From Ostrinia nubilalis (taxonomy: Eukaryota; Arthropoda; Insecta; Lepidoptera; Crambidae): a DNA stretch of 64,000 nucleotides. Shown piece by piece: positions 32,299 to 44,056 of this stretch. The notes under the pieces are model-generated. The model was not told the DNA's origin and ran no database searches. It was given only the letters and a program-made list of their open reading frames with translations. The translations under genes were made by a program, and so were the position numbers. Each line of letters opens with the position of its first letter. The stretch's first letter is position 1. The stretch is from NCBI RefSeq assembly GCF_963855985.1, contig NC_087104.1, positions 4,650,001-4,714,000 on the forward strand, in the 5' to 3' direction.

Positions 32299-33986
32299 CA
32301 GGGTGTTTGGCGCATCGTGTGCCAAAATGATTTGGCGTATAGAAGGGGCCATTTTCTATATTTTCAGCCCCCATAACAGGTTCCATGCCAGGCGGCTACT
32401 TTTATATTATTTTTTTTAATAATTTCACCTAAATACCCCAATCGCATCATTTAATTTCGATTTAAAAAAAAACTACTAGGCGTAGCCTCAAAGTAAATAT
32501 TTTGTTTTGACGTGCATTGATGTAGGGTTGCATCAAATCTAAATTTACTGGCAAATATCATCTAGTTTTTTTAAAATTCAGCTTTAAAGTTTTCCGAAAA
32601 GTTAAAAATGGACTGAACATTTAAGTTTACATGGCTATATTTTTTTTTTTAAAAGAGATAGCGATCTTCGGATTTTATCAAAACTTCTGTAGTCTATCCC
32701 CATTCAAACGGTATACTAATCTTGTTTAAATAATAACAACAACTTCACAAATTCCTTAAATTTAGTGCATTGACTCTACTCGGACTGATTTGCGAAATTT
32801 GTGTTTATAGCCCCTTTTTGTGTGAATAGCACGTTAAACACCTAACAGGTAAAAATTATTTATCTTATGCAATGTAAAAACCTTTTCCCTATCGTTTTTC
32901 AATGTGGATTTCTTGAAATTAAAGACGAAAATTATTATTTTGATCGTTTATTAATTATTACAAATTTTGTTCAAAATAACCGCCTCGGCTACGTATACTA
33001 ATTTTGACTGTTGTCGTATGCAACCACATTTCTCTTTTTATTACTACAAAGGCGTTTTCTATTCGTGGATTGGAAGAGATGGCCCTATACAGTGGCCTGC
33101 ACGTTCCCCAGACCTAACTCCGTTAGATTTTTACGTCTGGGGACAAACTAAAGAACTGGTGTACGTAACGGATTCAAACAATAGAAGAACTACAACAACG
33201 AATAGAAAACGCCTTTGTAGTAATAAAAAGAGAAATGTGGCTGCATACGACAACAGTCGAAATTAAAAGAAGATGTCGTGAGTGTACCTATACGTTGCCG
33301 AGGCGGACATTTTGAACAAAATTTGTAATAATTAATAAACGATCAAAATAATTATTATCGTCTATAATTTCAAGAAATCCACATTGAAAAACGATAGGAA
33401 AAAGGTTTTTACATTGCATAAGATAAACAATTTTTACCTGTTAGGTGTTTAACGTGCTATCCACACAAAAAGGGGCTATAAACACAAATTTCGCAAATCA
33501 GTCCGAGTAGAGTCAATGCACTAATTTAAGGAATTTGTGAAGTTGTTGTTATTATTTAAACAAGATTAGTATACCGTTTGAATGGGGATAGACTACAGAA
33601 GTTTTGATAAAATCCGAAGATCGCTATCTCTTTTAAAAAAAAAATTATAGCCATGTAAACTTAAATGTTCAGTCCATTTTTAACTTTTCGGAAAACTTTA
33701 AAGCTGAATTTTAAAAAAACTAGATGATATTTGCCAGTAAATTTAGATTTGATGCAACCCTACATCAATGCACGTCAAAACAAAATATTTACTTTGAGGC
33801 TACGCCTAGTAGTTTTTTTTTAAATCGAAATTAAACGATGCGATTTGGGTATTTTGGTGAAATTACAAAAACAATTAATTTAAAAGTAGCCGCCTGGCAT
33901 GGAACGTGTTATGGGGGCTGAAAATATAGGAAATGACCCATTCTATCCGCCAAATCATTTTGGCACACGATGCGCCAAACACCCTG
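32299..33986. mobile_element. mariner-like transposon converted to a long palindrome
   Basis: Ends CAGGGTGTTTGGCGCATCGT, inverted at both sides, with TA on each flank (32297-98, 33987-88). The arms 32299-33067 and about 33200-33986 are inverted copies of about 770 bp, with small differences. Each arm includes terminal sequence and the C-terminal end of the transposase gene. The unique centre (about 130 bp) carries the last part of the DDE/D domain. It inserted into the LINE ORF2, so it is younger than that LINE. Confidence 0.92.
33067..33266 (+). pseudogene. mariner/Tc1-family transposase remnant
   Basis: Translates as IGRDGPIQWPARSPDLTPLD, then FYVWGQTKELVY. This is the WPxRSPDLxPxDFxxWG segment around the third catalytic acidic residue of IS630/mariner-type transposases. 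In the next frame the ELQQRIENAF- and KREMW-like text continues. Only about 60 residues remain and the first two catalytic Asp are absent. Confidence 0.8.
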
Positions 33987-36743
33987 TATAACAGTTGTTA
34001 TTATGGAGAGTACTATTATGTTGTGGCAACATCAGTTTGTGCGGGTCTCTTGGTCGTAGCCTCTGTATATGAGTTTCTGTTTTAAAGAATGACATGTTAT
34101 GCCTTATGAAAGTTCCTATTTCAAAGATATACATGGCTGTCACTGTAAGTAAGTTGTATTTCTTAAACATAGGCCTGCAGCTTTCACGTGGCCCAATGCC
34201 ACTTATGGCTCGCACACATTTTTTTTGAGCAACAAACACCTTTTGCACATCTGTTGAGTTTCCCCACAAAATTATTCCATATCTCAACACTGATGATACA
34301 TAACCATGGTATGCCATGATGGCAGTCTTTTCATTTGTTTTATTTCTTAGACGATACAGAGCAAATACGAAACAGCTTAACTTCTTACATACCCTGAACA
34401 TGACTTTTCCAATTGCAATGGCGATCCAGTGTAATACCCAGAAATTTCGTCTCATGGACTTCATCTATAATTTGTTCTCGGCATTTTAAGTTTAAGTTTA
34501 TGCTTTTACTTTTGACGTTATGAAACTGAATGTATTTAGTTTTTGAGGCGTTAATTAAGAGATTATTCTGTCTTAACCAGTTATCTACATTAACTATTGA
34601 TTTATTAATCGAAGCTTCGTAGATCACCCCTTTCTCATTATTTGGTATAACAAGTGAAATATCATCTGCAAACAAGATAGTTTCAAAACGGGTAGCCTTC
34701 GGTAAGTCGTTTACATATAAAAGAAACAACAAGGGTCCCAGGACGCTTCCCTGAGGAATGCCCAATTTATTTTGTTGAAAGGATGACCTATAGTCAATCG
34801 CCTCGTTACTCTGATTAATTTTTGTGACCTGTACGCACTGCGTTCTGTCTGCAAGGTAACTCCTGATCCAGTTGAGCGCAGGTCCTCTAATGCCATATTT
34901 TTCGCATTTGACGAGGAGGATTTTGTGGTCAACTCGATCGAATGCCTTGCTAAGGTCAAAGAATATAGATGTAACTGGCACTTTGCTATCTATAAAATTG
35001 GTAACGCTACACATCAGTCTGTATCCTGCGAGAGTTGTAGATTTATGTTTCTGAAACCCATTCTGCTCCTTGGCTATGATATTATGTTTATCCAGAAAGT
35101 TTGTGATCCTAACTTTCATAGCCTTTTCAAAAATTTTTGAAAGAATAGGAACAAGAGTTATAGGCCGATAGTTATTTACATCCCGTTTGTCATTCTTTTT
35201 AAACAATGGTTTGACAATGGAGTGTTTAAGTGACTCTGGAAATAAACCTTGCTCAAATGATAAATTTATCAGATGCACTAGTATTGGCGCTAGATATTTG
35301 GCACACGCTTTAAGTATGGGCGTGGAGAGGTGATCTATTCCTACTGATTTTGTGCTATTCAAAGATTTAATAATATTTAGGACTTCACATTCCGTGCATG
35401 GTTTCAGAAATATACTAGTATTTAAATTGTCAATTAACTTATGGTCATATCTGCCATGTGTCAGGGGAGAGTTGGATACATTGATAAAGTGATTGTTAAA
35501 CATTTCAGCAATTTGAAGAGGATCTTTAATTTCTTGGTTATCAAGATTCAACGATTTAATGTCTATATTTGTTTTGTTATATTCTGACATGTTCTTGATG
35601 ACGTCCCATGAGGCTTTACACTTATTTTTTGCCTTTTTTACTATATTAGCATTGCGGTTTTTTTGTGAGGTAAATATGCATTCCCGCAATATTTTACTAT
35701 ACTTTTTAAAAGCACATTTAGTTAATTCTGATCTGGTTCTGTAATAAGCAGACCTCAGTTTACGTTTGTTTATGCAAGAAACCCTAATGCCTTTTGTGAT
35801 CCACTTTGGTCTTGTATTTTTTGAATTAATTTTAATGCGCTTTTCTGGGAAACATAGTTCATAGAAAAGGCACAATTCATCATGAAACTTTTTAAAGGCA
35901 GAATTTAGGTTACCATCGCTACAGACATCTTGCCATGACAAACTACTAATGTAATTTACGAATTTGTGTACGTTCTCATCATTAAAATCTCTCTGTCGCT
36001 TGTACCAAAAATGAACCCTGTATTTATGCAAGTCTGTTTGAAAGGAAAGCGTTTGGCAAGTATTATGGTCGGAAAGATAGAGCTCGTGAACATTCCCCTT
36101 TGCATCCCCAATATTGCTAGCAATGTGATCAATACATGAGAGACCACGCGTAGGCTCGTCGATGTGTAACTCAATGTTAAAACTATGTAACAAGTTTACT
36201 AGATTAGTAGATAATGTGTCTTTTTTTAAGGTGTTGATATTCCAGTCACCGGTTAATACTAGTTTTTTATTTCTTATTGATAGTTTGTACAAAAGTAGTT
36301 CCAGTTGGTTAAGAAATATTGTGGGATTACTCTTAGGAATCCTGTATAGACACAATAAAATGCATTTATGAGATGGCAACTCCACCCCACAGCACTCAAA
36401 GCTTTTTTCGATTGCAAAGTCTTTACAGATAGGAAGAGGTTTGAAATCCATATATTTGTCAATAAAAATACAGACGCCGCCTCGAGCCCTACTTGTCCTG
36501 CAGAATGATGATACCATGTTATATTTTTTCAATACTGCGTTATTTTGAGTTCCTGATTTCAGGAATGTTTCGGAAAAGCATAAAGCGTCAATATCAAACT
36601 TTCTTTGCTTGAATTCATCAACAACCAGTTCCAGTGCATCTAGTTTACCTAATAGTCCCTGAATGTTCTGATGTAAAACTGTAAACTTACCTATGTCGTC
36701 ACTAGATATGGAGGGAAGCCCACATGAGTTATAACAGTTATCA

Positions 36744-38085
36744 TTAGGTACGAAAAAACTTATCTTTTTTTACAATTGGAAAGTAGAAAGGGATGGTTCC
36801 TTTCTTTGTGTTGGGCTTTGTGGGTGTTGGGCTTTCGTGGCCTCTCTCCATATTATTATTTTTATATCTCGAGGCAAAATAGAATGGAATAGTGCCCCTC
36901 TCAAATTTTTCAGTATTACTAATATTATTACTAGTTTTACGTAAAATTAATTGCCTTATTTTTTTAACGTCAAGGTATTCTCGATCATAATTTACACAAT
37001 CAACAATAAAATTAATTCTTTTGCACAAATTATCCTTTGAGACATAATTATCCAGGTTTAAAAAATAGCTATTCTTAAAATATTTACACATATATTCAAT
37101 TTCATGATTCAACAAAGATTCATTTAAAAATTGGTTATATGTCACACTTAATACAATTACAGTAAAACTATAAAATTGATTTAAAAAATTGTTAATTTCA
37201 GATAAAATATTATTCGGATTTCTGTCATTTTCTCCAACATTTATTACAATAACATCCTCTAAGTTAGGTTCATTGTAGTAACAGTCCTGAAGTATGTCCG
37301 CAGTCAGAGCATTTGGCTTAGTTTGACTTTGAACTTTATACCGTCGGTTTTTCTTGGAGTTCAATAAGACAGATGCGAGACCCGTACTCTGTTGTGCGCC
37401 GTATATCCTTATGGTTTGTGTAGAATTATTTTTGGATATTTTTATAAACTTTGGAGATTTTTTTCCACACATTGCAATGTTTTCTGCGGTTGCGAGTGGC
37501 AAACTCAGTGCATTGTTTATCTGTTCTTGCAACTTTTTTATTTCTATGTTAGCATTTAGTAGCTTTTCTTGTAGATCACTTATTAATAGTTCTAATTCCA
37601 GTTGTTTTTCTCTGGGAAATATCTTGGGTTTAGTTCTCAAATTTTGTATAGCGTGGTTGTTCTTCGCATGACAAGTGGATTTTGGTGTACTATTTCCCCG
37701 TTCCTGGATGTTCACATGGTGACTTTTGGACATTCTGTTGCTGGAGGCTGGAGTACATGGGCTGTGGCATACATTTTTCAGTAGGAAAATTTCATGTGTA
37801 AGTTTGTTTATTGTTTGTTTTAGACAGTTATTTTCACAAATTGTATTTTCTAGTTCGTTCTGTGTGCTCATTAAATTTGAAGTGAGCTTTTCTATCTGTT
37901 CCTTTAAGTCCTGGGTCTCTAAAGTCGAACTACCAACTTCCAAACTTCGTGATAATTTCTCTAATTTGAGCTTTACTACTATAATAAAAAAAGGAATGTA
38001 GCCCTTGTGCCGTTCGTAATTACATTTTTTGTGGTAATTAAAAGCCTTACAAGAGGTCGGAAGTCCAATAAATACATAATGAACC
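36744..38085 (-). CDS. LINE ORF1: coiled coil plus SGNH-like domain
   Basis: Frame open from about 38085 to 36744, the last 400 codons from a TTG at 37943. There is no early ATG, in line with 5' truncation. The upstream part carries SCKAFNYHKKC, the middle of a PHD-like zinc finger. Coiled coils follow (about residues 8-57 and 112-145 counted from 37943). Then comes a region with RIYGAQQSTGLA and DVIVINVGENDRNP (about 231-243), which resembles block III of SGNH hydrolases found in some CR1/L2-type ORF1 proteins. The usual block I GDS serine motif is not seen. ORF1 proteins bind element RNA (family knowledge). Likely inactive as an esterase. Confidence 0.7.
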
Positions 38086-38095
38086 TACCGAGACA

Positions 38096-38971
38096 AAGCT
38101 GAGTTTTTGTGGTTCTAATTAAAAATAGAATTAGCAATTATTTATTTTCAGAAAAAGAATAACGTACATCATTACCATAATGAGAATCCCGTAAACTCCA
38201 AAAATAGACTGTATTAGGGTGTTCACAATAAGTACCTATTATTAGGTACTTAAATTTGAAGCACTTAATTCCAGAAATTAGATACATTCCAGGAATATCA
38301 ATGAGAAGGCAAGTCAACAAGTGATAATAATAACCAAGTTTTGAAAATCTGGGCTCTAAAGCAGTGAAAGTGACACTTATACTAGCTTTTATCAACCCCA
38401 GGGGACGGCTGCGAGTTAAAGAATACTTTAGTAACTAAAAGAGAGTTCATGAGATGACCGGATGGTCTTACGAGAAAGGATATTCTCTTGACTTGTAAAA
38501 TTGATCAATTTGCACTATGTTTCTTTAAGTAGCATCCAACAAAGTACTATGCTTCTTGAAATTCAATAGTAATAACTTCCACTTTTTCTAGTAGACTTGG
38601 CCCTTAAGTGGCTCTTATTACTTCAAGCTCTCGCGAACAGTTCATGCAACTTAAAGTAATACCGTGTACAGACAACAGCGCAGCGAGCTTGGCAATACGG
38701 TTCTCATGTAGTTGTAATAAATCCTATTTTCCTATAAATTAATAGTCTGATGTGCTCTCAACTGTACAAGTTCCAAGAACTTCGAACGTGCCTGCAATCT
38801 GTGGTATTGTAAAGTGTTTTAATATATAAAACTGTAGAAATACCTTATTAGGTATAAGATAGTCATTTCAAAATCAAGACTATGTTCCAAGTTTAGTTTA
38901 CCAAGATATTCGTCTTCACATATGTTTGCTCTCCATAGAAAGGAACTTGCAAATTGTAGAGTTATATAAAA
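38096..38971. other. No gene recognised
   Basis: AT-rich sequence right of the LINE; the 85-codon ORF (38138-38395, minus) has no motif. Confidence 0.35.
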
Positions 38972-39166
38972 CTAGCTTTTGCCCGCGGCTTTACCCGCGT
39001 GAAATTTGGTTTGTCACAGATCGTCATAAATTATATGTTATTCTGGGTTATAAACAATCATAGTGTAAAGTTTTATCAAAATCCGTTCAGTAGTTTTTGC
39101 GTGAAAGAGTAACAAACATCCAGACATCCAGACATCCAAACTTTCGCATTTATAATATTAGTAGGA
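38972..39166 (-). mobile_element. Helitron-like element
   Basis: CTAG at 38972, GCCCGCGGCTTTACCCGCG hairpin, body with AAAATCCGTTCAGTAGTTTT, and TCCTACTAATATTATAAATG start at the right on the minus strand. Confidence 0.88.
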
Positions 39167-39524
39167 TGTATCTTTTATAACTCACTGTGCGCCAACTTTA
39201 AATTGGAATAGAACTGTAAGTAACAGGGTGGCAGACGACACTTTAATTAAGGGAGAGGTATTTCATGATACATGTGTGCAAATAAATTGAAATGCTGCTG
39301 AGTCAATACACGGAAAATTGCTTTCCTTCCTACATAAATTTAGGAGCATTAAATTTGTTTTGAAGCCGCACTGTGAGTTTATGGGAGGTGTTTGCTCTGT
39401 ACCGAGTCGAGTAGGTATACTCTATACCGAGATATCTCGGTTAAAAATCTATACTTACTATAGAAAACGACACCGTACTGATACTGTACTATGTCATAGC
39501 ATATACTGGCATATAGCATTGCTA
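39167..39524. other. No gene recognised
   Basis: Short unexplained segment between a Helitron and an RTE fragment. Confidence 0.3.
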
Positions 39525-39770
39525 AAATCAAGTGGCAGTGGGCGGGGCACATAGCTCGTAGAAACGATGGCCGTTGGGCGTTGGGGCAAATAAGTTCTCG
39601 AGTGGCGACCACGGGCCGGAAGACGTAGCGTGGTCAGGCCTCCCACTAGGTGGACCGACGATCTGGTGAAGGTGGCGGGAAGAGCCTGGATGAGGGCAGC
39701 GCAGGACCGGTCGTTGTGGACTTCATTTCTTTTTTTTTCATTTGGCTGAAACGAACGAATGAACGAACTG
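39525..39770 (+). mobile_element. RTE LINE, ORF C-terminus and 3' end
   Basis: Translates with frameshifts as IKWQWAGHIARRNDGRWALG, then SRVATTGRKT, the C-terminal tail of RTE RT proteins, and ends GGCTGAAACGAACGAATGAA like the copy at 22076. Confidence 0.75.
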
Positions 39771-40485
39771 ATACTGTACTGTTTTACCTTAAGAGAGCGC
39801 CAATTTATTTAAAGTAGGCTACCTACGGGACCTAACTCAAATGGGCGTGAACTGGTACTAAGTGAAAATAGTACGATACAATCTGTTCTCCTTTAGCATA
39901 CGTGTTTATCATTAACGTGGTTGACAACACCAGTGAGCAGGTACCTATCCTTTTTATGAGCTGTAAAAACGCGACTCTCCCATATATTTTAAATGGCAAA
40001 GGGAACCTATGACGTCACCAGGTCGCAAACTAAGCAGTTATTGATCGCTAAGCTACAATTTTTTTTAAGGAAATGAAATGTTACTTAATTATTGGTTAAT
40101 AGTCTCCAGAACCTAATTGGGTTTCATAGCCTAATTGTTCATGCAGAACTAACAACTCACAAAGGTTTGTTATAGGAAATGTAGCTTCAAACTCAAAGAT
40201 TTCCCGAAATGTATTCACATCCTTACAGGGTAGTATTCATGCAATAAGTTTGAATATCTTTAGAATAGATTCGAAGCGTTTCACTATTACGGGCCAAACA
40301 ATGAGAAACTATGATTTATGGAAGTCTAATTATTTCTTAGAATCACAAACTCTACTGTTCACGAGATATGATATACCTAAATAAAGGAACTGTTACGAGG
40401 CCTTTAATTAAAATTATCTATGTTAAATCACTAATTAATGACGTTACGTTGCGATTTAATTAAAATAAATATAGGCAAATTTATA
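39771..40485. other. No gene recognised
   Basis: AT-rich; no coding or terminal-repeat signal. Confidence 0.3.
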
Positions 40486-40880
40486 CAGGGTGATTGGGAT
40501 ACTCGACCTATTTATTCCTAGAGATGATTAGTAACAAATTCTGTCTATTGATAATTTTGAAAAAAAAAAAACAAATTAAAAAAAACTTACAGAAAATAAA
40601 AATTATTTTTACTTAAGACCTTTTATTTCTGACTTTTCTGAGATTATGTAAGTTTTGGTCAAGCGCTCTATTAGAAAAGTTTCAATTTAATGTTAGGGTG
40701 GAGTGGTTATTCACTATCAAAATTCTAAGAACCGTCACACATCGATAACCATCCAGTTTTGACCCCTTCATTTGTTTGAAAGTTGAGGTTCACTGGACTT
40801 AGTTTGTTACTAATGACTTCTAGTACCTATAACCCCTTTCAAGGAATAGGTCGAGTATCCCAAATTCCCAATCAACCCTG
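40486..40880. mobile_element. TA-flanked MITE (CAGGGTGATTGGGA ends)
   Basis: CAGGGTGATTGGGATACTCG at the left mirrors CGAGTATCCC...CAATCAACCCTG at the right; a short insertion separates parts of the right arm. Confidence 0.82.
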
Positions 40881-41111
40881 TATAAAGTTGTTTAAATAAA
40901 CGAGTAACTTAATATTGGCTCATAGCTTAATGTTGTGTTTTACCAACACATATTCGACTTAACCTCCTTTAAAATTCACCAAAACAATTTCCAATTTACG
41001 ATATAGGCCCAAAAGGTTGCTCGTTGCAACAAAATTTAACAGAAGATTGTGTTGATGGCATACTCGTATGTTATACGTTGGTATTAAATAATATCATGGA
41101 GATATATTATA

Positions 41112-41623
41112 CTCAACATCAATAAATCGCACCTTCCGCGACGCAAACTTTAAATATTTTCTTCTGACACAATCATGGTGCCCCAACTATATTAGTGTTA
41201 TGTGAAAGCCCAATAAATAAACTTAAAGAAAAACACTTTTTTTTTTATAAACACTTAACAGGTATCATAAATGCGACTTGAAAAAGGGCCTCACTTGGGG
41301 CTCACCTCTGGGAACAATTAGACCAATTTTTGTGGTTATAAAACCAAATAATGATCTTACGTGTCCTTTTTAACAGATGGATAGCGATTAATCCCAATTT
41401 AACAGTTTTATAGCCATAAAATTTGGCTCAAGCGTAACTACCTATTTTTTGAAGAAGTGAATCTAGATCCTTCTAAAAACACATTTTTGGGATAAAAACC
41501 TTTCCTTTAATGAAATGAAGAATTAGAACTAGGCTTTCAAATGGTACCAATGTTGGTGGGAAGTGGGGATGTAGGTTTGAGAAGTGCTTGTTGCGGGAGG
41601 TGCGATTTATTTGATGCCGAGTG
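41112..41623. mobile_element. MITE with CACTCGGCATCAAATAAATC ends
   Basis: CTCAACATCAATAAATCGCA at the left mirrors TGCGATTTATTTGATGCCGA at the right; TA at the flanks. A solo end of the same family is at 16669. Confidence 0.75.
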
Positions 41624-42235
41624 TATTTTCATGTGATTTTTTGAGACGTTGCCACTTTGTTAATAAAAAGAAAAAATTGTTCTACGAGACTTTTTTCCTT
41701 ACTTTTTCAGTTCAGTAAATACAAACTTTAGATGTTTATTTTAGGAATACGCAAACCCACTCTACATTCAGTATCTACTTCGCTTTGTATAAGCAGCCTG
41801 TGACCGCAGCCATAGTAAAAGTATTGTTACCAAAACTTCTTTTAGAATCTTTTTTTAACACAGTTTTTAAAACTTAACTCTATTTGTAGTATCATTGTGT
41901 AGCCGAAGCGTGATGTAAAAGTAAGAAAAGTGATGAAGGTACGCAGCTTTTTTTTGCGGAAACTTATTCTCCTTTTGTTTAGAACCTACATTAGGTAGGA
42001 CAAAACTTTTATACGAGTACAGTATTTCTTTCTTTTCCTCGTGGGTATAACTAGATAAAGTGTGATGACAAATTGGTCCATTATTAGGATTAGAAATAGT
42101 CGCCAAGCTAAAGGTCGTGGGTTCATGTCCTGTAACCAATCGATTTTGACCCCGAAGAAAATTAAAGAACCATTACTAAAAATGAGTATTTTTTTAACAT
42201 CTAATGCTATCTATAGAAACTGGTATAATGCGTTT
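41624..42235. other. No gene recognised
   Basis: The 90-codon minus ORF (41867-42139) shows no motif. Confidence 0.3.
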
Positions 42236-42345
42236 TGACTGCTGCTTTCCACTTCTGGACACAGGCCTCCCCCAAGGATTTCCCTAAAGACCGGGCATGC
42301 GCTGCCCGCATCCAGGCACTTCCCGAGCTTTTACCAGATCATCGA
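42236..42345 (-). mobile_element. RTE LINE 3' end
   Basis: TTCCACTTCTGGACACAGGC, CTCCCCCAAGGATTTCC and the CCGCATCCAGGCACTTCC block match the 14.76-kb copy. Confidence 0.75.
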
Positions 42346-42351
42346 ATAATA

Positions 42352-42475
42352 CACTAAGGCTGGCTCTTACTTTAACTTTAACAAACGTCAAAAATCTGTC
42401 AAACTCCATACAAAAAGCACCGGTTATCGTCATAGTTACGGGTAAAGTTAGATGGTGCAACTCATTCTAAGTGAT
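42352..42475 (+). repeat. Short interspersed repeat, copy 2
   Basis: Collinear with 9431-9536 (CTAAGGCTGG...ACTTTAAC...CACCGGTTA...GTTAGATGGTGCAACTCA). Confidence 0.65.
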
Positions 42476-42788
42476 TTTACAGTTCGAGCAAGTATCCCAT
42501 AATTATGTTCTATATGAATCAAACCCAAAAATATCCCTATTATTCCGATTTGGATGAACAATCGAGATTATCCTGCTAAAAATAGAATCCAACATATTAT
42601 CCTGCTAAAACTTTTAAGTAGGTACAGTACACCTAATGCAAGGTAAACCGTGCAGAATTAAAACTGAAACAGCGTAGGCGAGTGAATATTGCTTAGAAAA
42701 GTTTTAAATCGAAATGTTTTATCCCTCTCTTTAAATGATAAGTAGAGTAGTAGAGGTATACGTTAAAACTTAAACTTTGGGCCTGTTC

Positions 42789-42882
42789 CACTTTGATCCT
42801 GGACTTGATCACCCATGGTTTATAAGTCCACTTAGATCACCTAGGTGATCGTATCCATGGGTGATCAAAGGACACCAAAGTG
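42789..42882. repeat. Foldback element
   Basis: CACTTTG and GATCACCCATGG at the left are inverted in CCATGGGTGATC and CAAAGTG at the right. Confidence 0.65.
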
Positions 42883-43022
42883 TTGCCTGGTCGAAATGAA
42901 CAAACTTTGGTGGGTCCATGACATCTGCTTCTCTCACTTTGTATACTTACACTATACGGGGTGGAAACGATAACTGATCTCACTCGATTATTTCAAACGG
43001 TATCAATAATAGCAATAATAGG

Positions 43023-43132
43023 GTGTACGTTACTCCAGCTGGGAAGTAGCACATTTACACCACGTTTGGAACTAATTATACGTTCTACTCATATCACTCT
43101 AGGAGCTACTTTCCAGCTGGAGTAACGTACAC
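43023..43132. mobile_element. 110-bp MITE with 28-bp ends and 9-bp target duplication
   Basis: GTGTACGTTACTCCAGCTGG is inverted at the right end; 27 of 28 terminal bases match. AATAATAGG occurs at 43014-43022 and again at 43133-43141. A 9-bp duplication suggests a Mutator-like source. Confidence 0.9.
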
Positions 43133-43141
43133 AATAATAGG

Positions 43142-44052
43142 TTACAGAATAAACTGGATCTATCCGAAAAATCAATGTTTCCACCTTCCTCTACTCTCCA
43201 CAGCTAATAGCAGGATGACTGATGTCTTTTTAATGACCCCTAAATAATATTTCAATGTAAGTATCCACACAAGCCAAACGCGCTCCATTTTTGGAGAGGT
43301 ACAGTCGACGGCACATCCTAAATTTCCGCTTCAAAATAGAACCAAAGTGTGGCAAACAATTTAAATTGAAATGCCCTCGTGGAAACAAAGGATTGCGCAT
43401 CAATTAGGATTCCCAATCCCAGCACACATTAGGTTGTTTGGTCCAGCAGATTTGTATTTTTGAACACGGATTTAGATCAGTTCAGACTCGCTTAGTATTC
43501 AAGCCCAAGTAACATAGTTTGTGCAAATAAACTTTAGAAACTTTGCAATTAATTAGGTTTGCTACTGACACCAAACTTTCTACGTCAGTAGTGATTTAAT
43601 TAAGTAAGCATTTTTCTTTAATTACTTACAGAAGTATCCATAAATCCTTCGGTAAATTTTAAACATCTCATGTCCTTAACACGAAGTACTTATAATAATA
43701 ATTGGCACAGTGTATAGGTAACTAATGTTGCTAAAATAAAACATGGTTGGTTATGATGGCTGATTTTATTGATTAGTAGCTTTTAGCACCACATCATATT
43801 GTTGCAAGATCAGTCTAGAATAAAAGTACATAATTATGATGCCCAAGTATTTGACTGTATAGCTGGGGCTGGGAAGCGTTTCCAGCTGTTACTACATAAT
43901 ATATTATTATACTTAATAATAACAATTAGAATTTGATAAATACGGAACTGTTCAGCTCATGAATTAATTATCCCTCAAGACGTAAACAATCGCCAGATTT
44001 AGAAACAACTTTCGCTAGATAAACTCGTATAACTTGGGAATTAAGTATCTAC
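43142..44052. other. No gene recognised
   Basis: AT-rich; nothing supported. Confidence 0.3.
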
Positions 44053-44056
44053 TTAA

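Larger units (their letters stand above)
32180..36753 (-). pseudogene. LINE ORF2: endonuclease-reverse transcriptase, broken
   Basis: The frame is open from about 36750. The apurinic-type endonuclease shows LHQNIQG and CFSETFL (active-site Asn and Glu), GGVCIFID, LTGDWNIN, CIDHIASN and LSDHNTC (Asp/His). The RT shows KPLFKKNDKRDVNNYRPITL, NGFQKHKSTT, FFDLSKAFDRVDH (first Asp), GIPQGSVLGPLLFLLYVNDL and ILFADDISLV (catalytic Asp pair). A one-base frameshift near 34390-34396 moves the rest (CKKLSCFVFALYRL onward) to another frame. The C-terminus resumes left of the insertion (RVYNRIPLEIRQLP at about 32285 to a stop near 32180). It cannot make active protein as it stands. Confidence 0.88.
31929..38095 (-). 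mobile_element. Near-complete LINE split by a mariner-like insertion
   Basis: On the minus strand: ORF1 (about 38085-36744), ORF2 endonuclease-RT (about 36753-32180) and a 3' UTR ending in a (TTCTA)n tail at 31956-31929. The element at 32299-33986 interrupts ORF2. Removing it leaves about 4.5 kb. The 5' end is lost: the upstream ORF1 frame is closed by a stop near 38090 in the middle of a zinc-finger-like segment. CR1/Jockey-like by gene order and motifs. Confidence 0.88.

Noticed and set aside
37354..38001. Plus-strand ORFs rich in Phe/Cys/Ser
   Set aside because: Antisense shadows of LINE ORF1.
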